In this document: positions 1-8,579 of the stretch, in pieces
Numbering within the stretch: the stretch's first letter is position 1
Layout: each line of letters opens with the position of its first letter
Translations under genes and position numbers: made by a program
The notes under the pieces: generated by a model
Told to the model about the DNA's origin: nothing
Databases searched by the model: none
What the model saw: the letters and a program-made list of their open reading frames with translations, nothing else
Source of the DNA: Leptotrichia massiliensis
Lineage (GTDB): Bacteria; Fusobacteriota; Fusobacteriia; Fusobacteriales; Leptotrichiaceae
Assembly: GCF_900104625.1 (NCBI RefSeq)
Contig: NZ_FNVZ01000005.1
Location: 1,116,001 to 1,180,000 of the forward strand
DNA length: 64,000 nucleotides
Direction of reading: 5' to 3'

Positions 1-102
1 TGGCAATTTGATAAAACTAACGACAGCAAAATGGCTAAAAACAGAAATTTATTTATTTTTTTCACACCAAACTTCCTTTACAAAAAATTAAAATTATTTA
101 AG

Positions 103-213
103 TTATACTCGAACCCATTTAAAATTAAACTATTAAAAATTAAACAAACTTAGGGTTTGAGTAAATAGTCATAGCCTTTGAGTTCTGTTTTAAAACAGTT
201 TTACTATGCAAAG
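103..213. repeat. Dispersed intergenic repeat, copy A
   Basis: About 110 bp that aligns along its whole length with 42006-42117 in the same orientation. Both copies begin TTATACTC, carry an AAACTAT block and a TTTAGGGTTT or CTTAGGGTTT block, and end in GTTTTAAAACAGTTTTACTAT. Within this copy ACTCGAACCC (106-115) is nearly the reverse complement of GGGTTTGAGT, and CTGTTTTAAAACAG is a perfect 14-bp palindrome. It lies just beyond the purL terminator. It could be a MITE-like element, an insertion-sequence end remnant or a 3'-end RNA repeat; no transposase is nearby. Confidence 0.7.
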
Positions 214-243
214 ATAGAATCAATATTAATTAAAGATCCTATC
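213..243 (-). terminator. Probable terminator of purL
   Basis: On the minus strand, 18-50 bases after the purL stop, GATAGGATC pairs with GATTCTATC to give a 9-bp stem with one G-U pair and a 13-base loop. The following tract is only weakly T-rich, so efficiency is uncertain. Confidence 0.5.
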
Positions 244-261
244 TCCATAACATAATTTTTT

Positions 262-3200
262 CTATTTAAAAAATCTTATTCCATTTCTAAAGATATTCTG
301 CTCTTTATTCCCATAAATATTTTTGTAAACATTCTTGCCTTTTCTTTCAGAATGTCCCATTTTCCCAAAAATTCTTCCATTGTGAGCAAGCATTCCTTCA
401 ATTGCATAATATGAGCCATTTGGATTAAATTGCGAATCCATTGTTGAATTTCCGTCTAAACCAACGTACTTTGTTGCAATTTGATTATTTTCAAATAATT
501 TTTTATATTGTTCTTCTGTAATAATTACTCTTCCTTCACCGTGAGAAATTGCGACAGAGTGAATATCTCCCTCATTCATATCAGAAAGCCAAGGCGAATT
601 ATTTGTAATAATTTTTGTCTGTACAATTTTTGACATATGCTTATCAATCGCATTAAAAGTCAATGTTGGAGAAGTTTCATTTAATTCACGGATTTCTCCA
701 TAAGGAAGCAATCCTGATTTTATAAGTGCTTGAAAACCATTACAAATTCCTAAGATTAGTCCATCTCTCTTTAGTAAATTTTCCACAGCTTCTTTAATTT
801 TTTTATTTTTTAGAACAGCAACCATGAATTTAGCAGAACCGTCTGGCTCATCTCCTGCACTAAATCCTCCTGGGAGCATTAAAATCTGTGAATTATTAAT
901 TTCTTTAACAAAATTATCAATTGAATTTAAAATATTATTATGCGACAAGTTGTTAAATACTCCTATTTTAGCAAATCCTCCCTCACGGTTAAATGCTCTT
1001 TCCAAGTCATATTCTGAATTTGTTCCTGGAAATACTGGGATAAATACTCTCGGTTTTGCATAAGTATTTGAAATGTTGCTAATTATATTTTCATGTTCAA
1101 TTTTTTTCAATTTTTCATATTTTAAGCCTTCACAATGTGCAATTTCATGCTCTTTTGCCACTTCTTTTCTTGTTGGGAAGATTTTTTCAAGTTTGCTTTC
1201 CCAATTTTCAATTAACTCATCTAATTCAAAAGTTATTCCATTTATACTAATTTTGGCTTCATCAGTAACTTTTCCAAGCAACATCGCATTTTTATGCTCA
1301 ATATTTTCAGCAGTTTCCACAACAAATGCTCCGTAATTTACTTTAAACCAGTCATTTTCATCAAGTTGTGCCGTAACATCCACACCAAGCTTATTTCCAA
1401 ATGTCATTTTTGCAATGCTTTCTGCAATTCCACCATTTTTCACAGCCATAGCAGATACAATTTTTTTATTCCTTATATTTTCAGTTATAAAATCAAAGTT
1501 TGCTTTTAATTCATCAAGTTTTGACAAATCATTTTCATCATTTGGCGTTGCAATCAAGTACACATTGTTTCCAGCATTTTTAAATTCGCTAGAAATTACA
1601 TTTTCAGCATCTGTAACGCTTACTGCAAATGATACCAATGTTGGCGGTACAGAAATTTCATTAAATGTTCCGCTCATTGAGTCCTTTCCACCAATTGACG
1701 GCAACCCAAAGGCTTTTTGAATGTGCAATGCTCCTAATAATGCTGATAATGGTTTACCCCATTTTTTGGAATCCTGCCCCAGTCTTTCAAAATATTCCTG
1801 GAATGTAAATCTGATGTTTTTGTAGTTTCCTCCACCAGCGACAACTTTTGCCATTGACTCAATCACAGCGTAAGCACCACCGTGGAATGTGCTTTGTTTT
1901 GCAACATAAGGATTGTATCCATACCCAACCATTGAAGCGACATCAGTTTCTGCATTAATTACCGACACTTTCTGTACCGAAACTTCCGCAGGTGTCAACT
2001 GATATTTCCCACCAAACGGCATTAATACAGTAGTTGCCCCGATTGTTGCGTCAAAAGTTTCAACCAACCCTCTTTGTGAAGCGACATTCAAGTCTTTCAG
2101 GTTATTTATAAATTTGCTTCTAAAGTCATTTCCTTCAATTTCTCTGTTCAAGTTTAGTTTTGGCGTATTTTCAATTGTAATATTGATATTTGAGGCTGCT
2201 CCGTTTGTATTTAGGAAATCTCTTGAAATATCAACAATTGCTTTTCCATTGTATTTCATAACAAGCCTATTTGAATCGTTAATTTCAGCCACTTGATACG
2301 CTTCCAGATTTTCCTCGTTTGCAAATTCTATAAATTTATCCAAGTTTTGTTTTTCAATAACAACCGCCATTCTCTCCTGCGATTCTGAAATAGCAAGTTC
2401 TGTACCATTTAATCCGATATATTTCACTCTTACCTTATTCAAGTCAATTTCAAGCCCGTCAGCAAGCTCTCCGATTGCGACTGAAACTCCTCCAGCTCCA
2501 AAGTCATTACATTTCTTAATTAATTTTGTAACATTTCTGTTTCTGAAAAGTCTTTGAATTTTTCTTTCAACAATCGCATTTCCTTTTTGTACTTCAGCAC
2601 TTGATTTTTCTGAAGATTCTGTTGTATGCTCCTTAGACGATCCAGTCGCTCCTCCAATTCCATCTCTTCCAGTTCTTCCACCAAGTAAAATTACAATATC
2701 CCCATTTTCAGGCTTTTCACGAATAATATTTTCAGCAGGTGCCGCTCCCACGACAAGTCCCAGTTCCATCCTTTTAGCCTTATATCCTTCATCGTAAATT
2801 TCATTCACGTGAGTTGTCGCAAGCCCAATTTGATTTCCATAAGAAGAAAATCCGTGCGCAGCTACTTGCGTAATAACTTTTTGCGGCAATTTTCCAGCCA
2901 TTGTATCCTCAATTTTTTCAGTCGGATCAGCAGAACCGCTAATTCTCACAGCCTGATAAACATAAGTTCTTCCAGATAACGGATCACGGATTGCTCCACC
3001 AATACAAGTAGAAGCCCCTCCAAACGGCTCAATTTCTGTCGGATGATTATGAGTTTCATTTTTAAACTGCAAAATCCATTTTTCAGTAACTGTATTCTTT
3101 TTCCCATTTTCATCAATTCTTTCAATTGGCACATCAATATAGATCGAACACGCATTTATTTCATCCGAAACTTCCAAATCTGGCAAGTTCCCATTTTTTC

Positions 3201-4068
3201 TCTGCTCTTTTCCAAAAATTGTAGCAAGATCCATAAGAGTCATAGGCTTTTTAGAAATTCTGTCAGCATGAACGTACTCCCTGCTTTCCAAGTACTCATT
3301 AATAGCCTTTTCTATAATATTTTTGTAAGTTTCATTTTCAATTTTTATATCATCAATAATTGTTTCAAAAGTTGTGTGTCGGCAGTGATCACTCCAGTAA
3401 GTATCAAGAACACGAATCTCAGTTTCCGTAGGATTTCTTTTTTCCTCATTTTTAAAATATTCCTGAATAAACAACAAGTCGTTCACAGTCATCGCCAGTT
3501 CCAATTCATTTTTAAGACTTTCAATTTCCTCTTTTGTTTTTTCAGTAAATCCTTCATAAACAATAACATCATCCGTATTTTCAATTTCGACATTTTCACT
3601 TAGAACATTTAAATCTTTTTCTCTTGCCTCAACCTCATTTATATAATATTTTTTTATTCTCGCAAGTTCATCAGGAGAAATTTTTCCGTATAAAATTATC
3701 AATTTCCCGCTTTTTACGTTAATATTATTATCTTCGTCAATCAATAAATTTATACATTGAATTGCAGAATCCGCCCTCTGATCATATTGCCCCGGCAAAA
3801 ACTCCATTGAAAAATACACATTTTCTGAATCTTTTTCCTTAAACACTTCATCGAATGATCTAAAAACATTGTCAACATTTATTTCTGAAAATACAGTTTT
3901 TTCCAATTTTTCCAAATCATTTTCACCCAAGTTAAACACATCATAAATATTCAAGACTCTTACATCAACAAGCCCATCTATCCCGATGTTCTCCTTCAAG
4001 TCACTAAACAAATTCTGTGCTTCCACTCTAAAATCTTCTTTTTTTTCCACAAAGATTCTATAATTCAT
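262..4068 (-). CDS. purL: Phosphoribosylformylglycinamidine synthase, single-chain
   Basis: This enzyme converts FGAR, ATP and glutamine to FGAM in de novo purine synthesis. At 1268 residues it is the large single-chain form, with synthetase and glutaminase in one polypeptide, rather than the PurS/PurL/PurQ complex. The N-terminal linker and AIRS-like halves contain 'YWSDHCRHTTFET' (about residues 225-240), 'ETHNHPTEIEPFGGA' and 'GGKDSMSGT'. The C-terminal class I glutaminase has 'MLPGGFSAGDE', the nucleophile Cys in 'GICNGFQ' (about residue 1107) and a late 'GHSER'. A GAAGGAGAG ribosome-binding site precedes the ATG. No other pur gene is adjacent. The upstream 400 bases hold dyads but I found no purine riboswitch. 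Confidence 0.97.
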   Translation of the reverse strand: MNYRIFVEKKEDFRVEAQNLFSDLKENIGIDGLVDVRVLNIYDVFNLGENDLEKLEKTVFSEINVDNVFRSFDEVFKEKDSENVYFSMEFLPGQYDQRADSAIQCINLLIDEDNNINVKSGKLIILYGKISPDELARIKKYYINEVEAREKDLNVLSENVEIENTDDVIVYEGFTEKTKEEIESLKNELELAMTVNDLLFIQEYFKNEEKRNPTETEIRVLDTYWSDHCRHTTFETIIDDIKIENETYKNIIEKAINEYLESREYVHADRISKKPMTLMDLATIFGKEQRKNGNLPDLEVSDEINACSIYIDVPIERIDENGKKNTVTEKWILQFKNETHNHPTEIEPFGGASTCIGGAIRDPLSGRTYVYQAVRISGSADPTEKIEDTMAGKLPQKVITQVAAHGFSSYGNQIGLATTHVNEIYDEGYKAKRMELGLVVGAAPAENIIREKPENGDIVILLGGRTGRDGIGGATGSSKEHTTESSEKSSAEVQKGNAIVERKIQRLFRNRNVTKLIKKCNDFGAGGVSVAIGELADGLEIDLNKVRVKYIGLNGTELAISESQERMAVVIEKQNLDKFIEFANEENLEAYQVAEINDSNRLVMKYNGKAIVDISRDFLNTNGAASNINITIENTPKLNLNREIEGNDFRSKFINNLKDLNVASQRGLVETFDATIGATTVLMPFGGKYQLTPAEVSVQKVSVINAETDVASMVGYGYNPYVAKQSTFHGGAYAVIESMAKVVAGGGNYKNIRFTFQEYFERLGQDSKKWGKPLSALLGALHIQKAFGLPSIGGKDSMSGTFNEISVPPTLVSFAVSVTDAENVISSEFKNAGNNVYLIATPNDENDLSKLDELKANFDFITENIRNKKIVSAMAVKNGGIAESIAKMTFGNKLGVDVTAQLDENDWFKVNYGAFVVETAENIEHKNAMLLGKVTDEAKISINGITFELDELIENWESKLEKIFPTRKEVAKEHEIAHCEGLKYEKLKKIEHENIISNISNTYAKPRVFIPVFPGTNSEYDLERAFNREGGFAKIGVFNNLSHNNILNSIDNFVKEINNSQILMLPGGFSAGDEPDGSAKFMVAVLKNKKIKEAVENLLKRDGLILGICNGFQALIKSGLLPYGEIRELNETSPTLTFNAIDKHMSKIVQTKIITNNSPWLSDMNEGDIHSVAISHGEGRVIITEEQYKKLFENNQIATKYVGLDGNSTMDSQFNPNGSYYAIEGMLAHNGRIFGKMGHSERKGKNVYKNIYGNKEQNIFRNGIRFFK

Positions 4069-4494
4069 TTTTTTCTCTCCTTCTTTCTGCTATATTTTTT
4101 ATTTATATTAATTAATTAATTGAAACCCATATTATTTTTTATTAAGTAATTATTTTTATAAAACAATCCTAAACAGTTGCCATCTCCTTTAAAAATTAGA
4201 CTTGTCTAAGTATTTTTTGACATTTAATCATAATAGTTTATTTGACTAAAATAAATACCAAGCAACATTTCGTTAGAAGAAAAAGAATTGTTTGAGCTTT
4301 TCCAAAATTTTAAAAAAATCTATTTTTTGATATTAAAATAATTTATTCTCAAAAGCGAGTTTTCTTTTTCTTTTATAAGAAAGTTTTGTGTAAAGCGGGA
4401 GTGCAGAGATATGGCGTATGATATTATCTCTGTCTAAAAAAGATTGTTAAAAATAATAAATAAAACAACTGTTATTAATCAAAGCAATATAAAA
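4069..4494. other. Long purL leader/intergenic region with two dyads
   Basis: About 425 bases between purL and the upstream terminator contain no gene I can support. On inspection two inverted repeats stand out: TTAGACTTGTCTAA (4196-4209, two-base centre), placed like an operator about 130 bases before purL, and CAGAGATA/TATCTCTG (4404-4411 with 4425-4432). A purine aptamer core was looked for and not recognised. Confidence 0.4.
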
Positions 4495-4533
4495 AAACAA
4501 AAAAAATCTAAGTAAACAAAATTCACCTAGATT
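4495..4533 (-). terminator. Intrinsic terminator upstream of purL
   Basis: On the minus strand AATCTAGGTGA (4533-4523) pairs with TTACTTAGATT (4515-4505) over 11 bp including G-U pairs, with a 7-base loop and then a run of T residues. It ends transcription coming from the glycosylase gene or the small ORF before purL. The stop codon of the small ORF lies inside the stem. Confidence 0.75.
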
Positions 4534-4654
4534 TCTGACATAAATTTATATATTTATTTTTTTTACATTTTATACATAACAAAGCAGACAATTTTACAAT
4601 TTGTCTTGTGAAAAATATCCTCATTGCTCTCGTGACAAAAAAAATTTTTTTCAT
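4523..4654 (-). CDS. Possible 43-residue small protein
   Basis: A short open frame starts at an ATG preceded by TGTGGAGGAAAG, a strong Shine-Dalgarno sequence with about 4-5 bases spacing. The predicted peptide begins MKKIFFVTRAMRIFFTRQ, is strongly basic and has three cysteines. Its TGA stop is embedded in the terminator stem at 4505-4533, which couples the end of translation to that hairpin. It could be a real small protein, a leader peptide or chance. No homolog is recognised. It lies 131 bases downstream of the glycosylase gene on the same strand and 450 bases upstream of purL. Confidence 0.35.
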   Translation of the reverse strand: MKKIFFVTRAMRIFFTRQIVKLSALLCIKCKKNKYINLCQKSR

Positions 4655-4785
4655 CTTTCCTCCACAATAAATTTAACTTTACATCCTAATAACAAAAATA
4701 ATCTACTAAAAAATTTCATATTTGTAAAATTTCTCACCTAGTAAAAGTATAACAAAATTTTACTATTTTTTCAATACCTAAAAAA

Positions 4786-5454
4786 TTATTTCCAGCAATT
4801 ATCATTAAATTCAGATTTTTTCATTCTTGAAACATATTTATTCCCTGCCACAAAATATCGTAATTGCTTTTCTGTCCAAACTCCTTTATTTGGAATTCCT
4901 ATTCTTGCCGAAATTTCAATTTTCTTTGGAATTTTACTATTTTCAAAATCAACATAAAGTAGATTTTCCTTCATATTTTCACTATTATAAATCAATTCTT
5001 GCGTTATTTTATGAAAATTTTTAGTAATTTCAAAAATATTACTCTTATTAAATTTGTCACTAATTCCCATAGCCTTTGTCAATTTTCCCGGACCATTGCT
5101 AACTAGAATCCCAGATTTTCCTCTATTTTCAACCATTCTTTCAACATTAATCACTGGCTCAATTCCCCTAATCAGTACTGCCTGCGGATTTCCTTCTTCA
5201 CAGCTGACAATATTAAGCATTTTATGCGTATGCATTGTATAAATATAAACTGTGCCAGCTTTTCCGAATAAAGCCTCAACCTTTGGAGTTCTTTTGCCTT
5301 CAAATCCGTGACAAGCCCTATCAACTGCTCCCAAATAAGCCTCTGTTTCCACAATATATCCCCCTAATATTTCATCATCCTTTTTCACAAGTATCAATTT
5401 CCCAAGTAAATTTTTCGCAAGCGAAATTGTATCCTGCTTAAAAAACTTTATCAT
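4786..5454 (-). CDS. 3-methyladenine DNA glycosylase (AAG/MPG family)
   Basis: Base-excision repair glycosylase that removes alkylated purines such as 3-methyladenine and hypoxanthine. The 222 residues match the AAG/MPG family in length. Diagnostic stretches are 'YIVETEAYLG' (33-42, holding the catalytic glutamate), 'RACHGFEGKRTPK' (46-58), 'YIYTMHTHKMLNIV' and 'NGPGKLTKAMGI'. An AAGGTG ribosome-binding site precedes the ATG, and a TTGAAA-17-TATAAT promoter lies at 5502-5530. It appears to be a stand-alone gene. Confidence 0.95.
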   Translation of the reverse strand: MIKFFKQDTISLAKNLLGKLILVKKDDEILGGYIVETEAYLGAVDRACHGFEGKRTPKVEALFGKAGTVYIYTMHTHKMLNIVSCEEGNPQAVLIRGIEPVINVERMVENRGKSGILVSNGPGKLTKAMGISDKFNKSNIFEITKNFHKITQELIYNSENMKENLLYVDFENSKIPKKIEISARIGIPNKGVWTEKQLRYFVAGNKYVSRMKKSEFNDNCWK

Positions 5455-5501
5455 TTTTTCACCTTATATTTCCATTTTATAAATCAATAATTTACAACAT
5501 T

Positions 5502-5530
5502 ATTATATACAATTTATTGAATAATTTCAA
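5502..5530 (-). promoter_or_regulatory. Sigma-70-type promoter for the DNA glycosylase
   Basis: On the minus strand TTGAAA (5530-5525), a 17-base spacer and a perfect TATAAT (5507-5502) lie about 50 bases before the start codon. The divergent hpf promoter is at 5739; the roughly 200 bases between them show only an AT-rich imperfect hairpin near 5570-5602. Confidence 0.6.
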
Positions 5531-5738
5531 ATTCAATAAACACTAATTTAAATTTTTATATTATATACTTTAATCTTTTTTAATATTAAAATATAGATTA
5601 AAAGATTTGAAGTTACATACCATTGTAATTACTTTATAAATCTTATTATATGCCATTTTATCTCACAGAATTTAATAAATAACAGATGTTTTTTTAATCA
5701 TTTATTATAAAGAATTTTTAATTATTTTATTTCAGCTA

Positions 5739-5766
5739 TTGACATTTAGGATTTTCAAGGTACAAT
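5739..5766 (+). promoter_or_regulatory. Sigma-70-type promoter for hpf
   Basis: A perfect TTGACA (5739-5744), a 16-base spacer and TACAAT (5761-5766). The start codon is 33 bases beyond the -10 box, leaving a short leader. Confidence 0.65.
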
Positions 5767-5799
5767 ATTATTGACATAGATGAAAGGATGTGATGATTT

Positions 5800-6120
5800 A
5801 TGAAAATCATTATTAGCGGAAAACAACTTAAAATTACAGATGCAATTAAAAATTATACTGAAGAAAAAGTAAGCAAAATTTCTAAGTATTCAGATGCTAT
5901 CACAGAAATCGATGTTGTTCTAACAGTCGAAGATACCAAGTCTGAAGGTCCTGTTCACAAAGCTGATGGATTAGTTTATGCAAGTGGTACAAAAATAAAA
6001 ATAGAAGCTGAAAATAAAGACTTATACGCAGCGATTGACGACTTATCTGACAGACTGGAAAGACAAGTTAGAAAATATAAAGAAAAACAAAAAGATTATA
6101 ATAAAAAAGGTTCTCGTTAA
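5800..6120 (+). CDS. hpf: Short ribosome hibernation-promoting factor
   Basis: HPF/YfiA (RaiA) family protein that binds the 30S decoding region and stabilises inactive ribosomes in stationary phase. The opening 'MKIIISGKQLKITDAIKNY' and the later 'TKIKIEAENKDLYAAIDDL' are typical of the S30AE domain. At 106 residues it is the short form, lacking the C-terminal dimerisation domain of long HPF, so 100S formation would need a partner or another mechanism. The ribosome-binding site is GAAAGGATG with the ATG about 10 bases later. It is monocistronic, with its own promoter and a bidirectional terminator shared with the HepT gene. Confidence 0.93.
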   Translation: MKIIISGKQLKITDAIKNYTEEKVSKISKYSDAITEIDVVLTVEDTKSEGPVHKADGLVYASGTKIKIEAENKDLYAAIDDLSDRLERQVRKYKEKQKDYNKKGSR

Positions 6121-6165
6121 TTATAATTTTTAAAAAATATTTTAAAAGTAAAAAAGTGTGATATA

Positions 6166-6216
6166 TAAAAAAAGACTATTTTAGAACTTATTACGTTTTA
6201 GAATTAGTCTTTTTTA
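6166..6216. terminator. Bidirectional terminator between hpf and the HepT gene
   Basis: A-run plus AGACTA (6173-6178) pairs with TAGTCT plus T-run (6205-6216), giving about 11 bp and T-rich ends in both directions. It lies between two converging genes. Confidence 0.7.
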
Positions 6217-6222
6217 TGTTTT

Positions 6223-6597
6223 TTAGTTAGTATTAATTACATTGTTTCTTACTTGTTTTATATATTCTAATAACTCTTCCAATTCATATAAAGAAACTTC
6301 ATAAACCATTTCAATACTTGTTCCCCAATACTCATGAATCAATCTATTTCTCATTCCCTTTATATTTTCCCAATAGCTAATTTCATTATAACTTTGTAAC
6401 AAAATATTTTTATCTAACTTTTGTATTTGAGTTATCGCTTCTCCTATTTTTTCAAGTTGCCGTTCAACATAACCAATCAATTTTTTATCAGCAGCAAATT
6501 CAACATATTCTATCCCATTTACTTCTTCTATTACTTCATTTATACATTCTTCTATATCATAAGTAAATTGAATAATATTTCTATTTTTCTTATACAT
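6223..6597 (-). CDS. HepT-like toxin/RNase of a HepT-MntA module
   Basis: DUF86/HEPN-family protein of 124 residues. It carries the R-x4-H-x-Y motif characteristic of HepT toxins as 'RNRLIHEY' (R83, H88, Y90). In characterised pairs the HEPN protein is an RNase toxin whose motif tyrosine is AMPylated by the MntA partner. It overlaps the upstream nucleotidyltransferase gene by 8 bases, so translation is probably coupled. The tract after the conserved motif ('WGTSIEMVYE', then a helical end) is typical for the family. Its activity has not been shown here; the assignment rests on motif and partner. Confidence 0.85.
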   Translation of the reverse strand: MYKKNRNIIQFTYDIEECINEVIEEVNGIEYVEFAADKKLIGYVERQLEKIGEAITQIQKLDKNILLQSYNEISYWENIKGMRNRLIHEYWGTSIEMVYEVSLYELEELLEYIKQVRNNVINTN

Positions 6598-6910
6598 ATA
6601 TTACACTTTCTAGAATCTCTTCTCTTATTTTTTCTTTATATTCTCTAACATTTTTTGTTTTAAATTTATAATCAAATACACTTTTTTCTATCAAATCTAC
6701 TTTTTTATGAAATATTTCTTCCAATTCTTTTTGTAAATTACAAAAATTTTGATACATTCCTTTTTTAAATTCCATTTTTACCAATACATCTATATCGCTA
6801 TTTTCATTTTCTACATTTTTAGCATAACTTCCAAATAAGCCTAATTCAGATATACTGTATTTATTCTTGTCTATTTTTGACAACTTTTCTAAAATGTATT
6901 TTTTATCCAT
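6590..6910 (-). CDS. MntA-like nucleotidyltransferase antitoxin
   Basis: Minimal nucleotidyltransferase of 106 residues with the GS-x-DxD signature: 'GLFGSYAKNVENENSDIDVLV' region (GSYA at 27-30, D39 and D41) and a third acidic residue at about D72 ('KKVDLIE'). It belongs to the MNT/KNTase-like proteins that pair with HepT and neutralise it by transferring AMP groups to its tyrosine. It is the first gene of the two-gene unit and overlaps the toxin by 8 bases. The antitoxin-first order is common in this family. Confidence 0.85.
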   Translation of the reverse strand: MDKKYILEKLSKIDKNKYSISELGLFGSYAKNVENENSDIDVLVKMEFKKGMYQNFCNLQKELEEIFHKKVDLIEKSVFDYKFKTKNVREYKEKIREEILESVIYV

Positions 6911-6947
6911 TTTCCACTCCTACAATTTAATATCTATTGTTTACAAC

Positions 6948-7598
6948 TTAATCAAAAATCACTTTCCAATTATCTCTATTTTCATTAGCTTTAAAACACA
7001 TCTGTATCTGCTCAGCAGTAGTTTTATTAGTTGCAAGCTCTGGCAATTCATCAATCCCAAAATATCGGCTGTCAATGGTTTCTATATTTTTCTCAAATTT
7101 TCCGCTAACATATTTACATAACACAAAAATTTTTGTTATGCCATAAGGCATTGCTTTTCCTTGATTTTTTGTTACATCCAGTAAGGCTACAATCATTTCT
7201 GCACTTGCTTCAATTCCAGCTTCCTCCTTAACTTCCTTTAGCACATTTTCCTTAACTGAAAGATGAACATCTGCCCATCCGCCTGGCAATGCCCATTTTC
7301 CATTACTCTCCTGAATTAGTAAAATCTTATTATTTTCAAAAATCGCAGCTCTAGCATCAATTTTAGGTGTCTGATATCCAACTTCATTACAAAACAGATT
7401 TTTTACTTTTTCTACCGAAATATCAGTCTTATGAGCTACCATCTCAGCTGAAATCTCTCTAATTCTCTCAAATCGCTCAATATCAAACTTATCCTTTCCA
7501 TACGCAAGTCCTGCCTGAGCCAGACTTTGTAACTCAATCGCCCAATTCAGCCACTTTTCTTCTTCCTGATCCCTATCTTTTGTCTCTCCATCTTTCAT
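6948..7598 (-). CDS. Nudix hydrolase with N-terminal accessory domain
   Basis: A 216-residue Nudix enzyme. The first 70 residues are helical and resemble the N-terminal domain found on a group of Nudix hydrolases of X-linked nucleoside diphosphates. The Nudix box runs from G107 to I129: 'WADVHLS' then 'KEVKEEAGI', retaining the metal-binding glutamates (E122, E125, E126). Two positions depart from the consensus G-x5-E-x7-RE: leucine where the first glutamate is usual, and lysine for arginine. The likely substrate is a nucleoside diphosphate linked to another group such as ADP-ribose, but it cannot be fixed from sequence. It shows no clear operon with its neighbours. Confidence 0.85.
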   Translation of the reverse strand: MKDGETKDRDQEEEKWLNWAIELQSLAQAGLAYGKDKFDIERFERIREISAEMVAHKTDISVEKVKNLFCNEVGYQTPKIDARAAIFENNKILLIQESNGKWALPGGWADVHLSVKENVLKEVKEEAGIEASAEMIVALLDVTKNQGKAMPYGITKIFVLCKYVSGKFEKNIETIDSRYFGIDELPELATNKTTAEQIQMCFKANENRDNWKVIFD

Positions 7599-7631
7599 AA
7601 ATCATCATCCTCTGCTAAAATTTCTTGCTGT

Positions 7632-8033
7632 CTACTCTTCAACATCCACTTTTATTACTTCCCTCATAAACATCAAATACAAAAACAAAATTAAAAAAAT
7701 AACACTAAAAATTGTTCTCAAAAGTGAAAGTTTCGGAAAAACAAAATTATTTATTATTAATTGCAGTATTACCATCATTATCGGTAAACTGACATCTATC
7801 CTTACAGAAACCTTCGCATCTTTCCCCGCTACCTTAATTTTCTTCACAACCTTTTTAAGTCCAGTCCTAAATATTGTAACTTCATGCTCTCCTTTTGGAA
7901 CCTGAACTTCCAAATATTTTTTTCTAAATTCTATTGGATTTCCACCATCTATTTTTACTCTGTAACCAGTTGTTCCATTTTTATCAGCATTTTTTTCTTT
8001 TATATTTAGGTTGTTTATTATTAATTTTGGCAT
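7632..8033 (-). CDS. Hypothetical two-helix membrane protein
   Basis: No family recognised. The 133-residue protein has a soluble N-terminal half rich in beta-type sequence, including 'VQVPKGEHEVTIF' (43-55), which resembles PEGA-like surface repeats. Two hydrophobic helices follow (about 83-99 and 104-123) and a short acidic tail. It overlaps the end of the upstream 167-residue gene by 13 bases, so the two are probably co-transcribed and translationally coupled. No signal peptide is visible. Confidence 0.65.
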   Translation of the reverse strand: MPKLIINNLNIKEKNADKNGTTGYRVKIDGGNPIEFRKKYLEVQVPKGEHEVTIFRTGLKKVVKKIKVAGKDAKVSVRIDVSLPIMMVILQLIINNFVFPKLSLLRTIFSVIFLILFLYLMFMREVIKVDVEE

Positions 8034-8524
8034 TTATTTACCCTTTCTTTTAAATTTATCGCATAATCAACTGCAAGCCATGTTTGAACTTCATTTTCTA
8101 AATTTACATTTTCTAGAAAAGAAACTCCAAAACTAAAAATTTGATTCCTTGTTTTTTCAAAAATTACAATTTCAATTCCATTTTCCAAATACTCAATATC
8201 AAAATCATTATTATTCCCATCAGATTCTGCCATAGACAATCCAGAAGTTGTCCCTATTGTCAATTTACCATTTTTAATTTCAAAAGAAATCGCTTCCAAT
8301 CTCTCTCCACTCTCAACGTAACTTTCACATCCAAAATCTGTTTCTAAAATACATTTTAAAAAATGTTTGTTTATTTTATCTACTTTTTCCTTTTTAAATT
8401 CATACTTCAATAAATATGTTTCAGTTTTCAAAAAAGATTTAGAATTTTGAATTTTAGAAAAATTAAACTCAACTTCTTTTTTATCCATAAACATTCGTAT
8501 ATTTCCAAAAGGTGTTTTCAGCAT
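8021..8524 (-). CDS. Hypothetical cytosolic protein
   Basis: Unrecognised 167-residue protein without signal peptide or membrane helix. An AGAGAGAG ribosome-binding site precedes the ATG. It shares 13 bases with the following membrane-protein gene and lies 55 bases after deoB on the same strand, so it may be read through from the deoB promoter. Alternating charged and hydrophobic residues suggest a compact beta-rich fold. No function is assigned. Confidence 0.6.
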   Translation of the reverse strand: MLKTPFGNIRMFMDKKEVEFNFSKIQNSKSFLKTETYLLKYEFKKEKVDKINKHFLKCILETDFGCESYVESGERLEAISFEIKNGKLTIGTTSGLSMAESDGNNNDFDIEYLENGIEIVIFEKTRNQIFSFGVSFLENVNLENEVQTWLAVDYAINLKERVNKCQN

Positions 8525-8579
8525 AACTCTCTCTCTTCATCTAATTTTCAACCTCAATTAACCCATATTTATCTATTTT

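Noticed and set aside
4404-4432. CAGAGATA/TATCTCTG dyad before purL as a purine riboswitch.
   Set aside because: The conserved loop and junction bases of the purine aptamer are not present, so only a dyad is reported.
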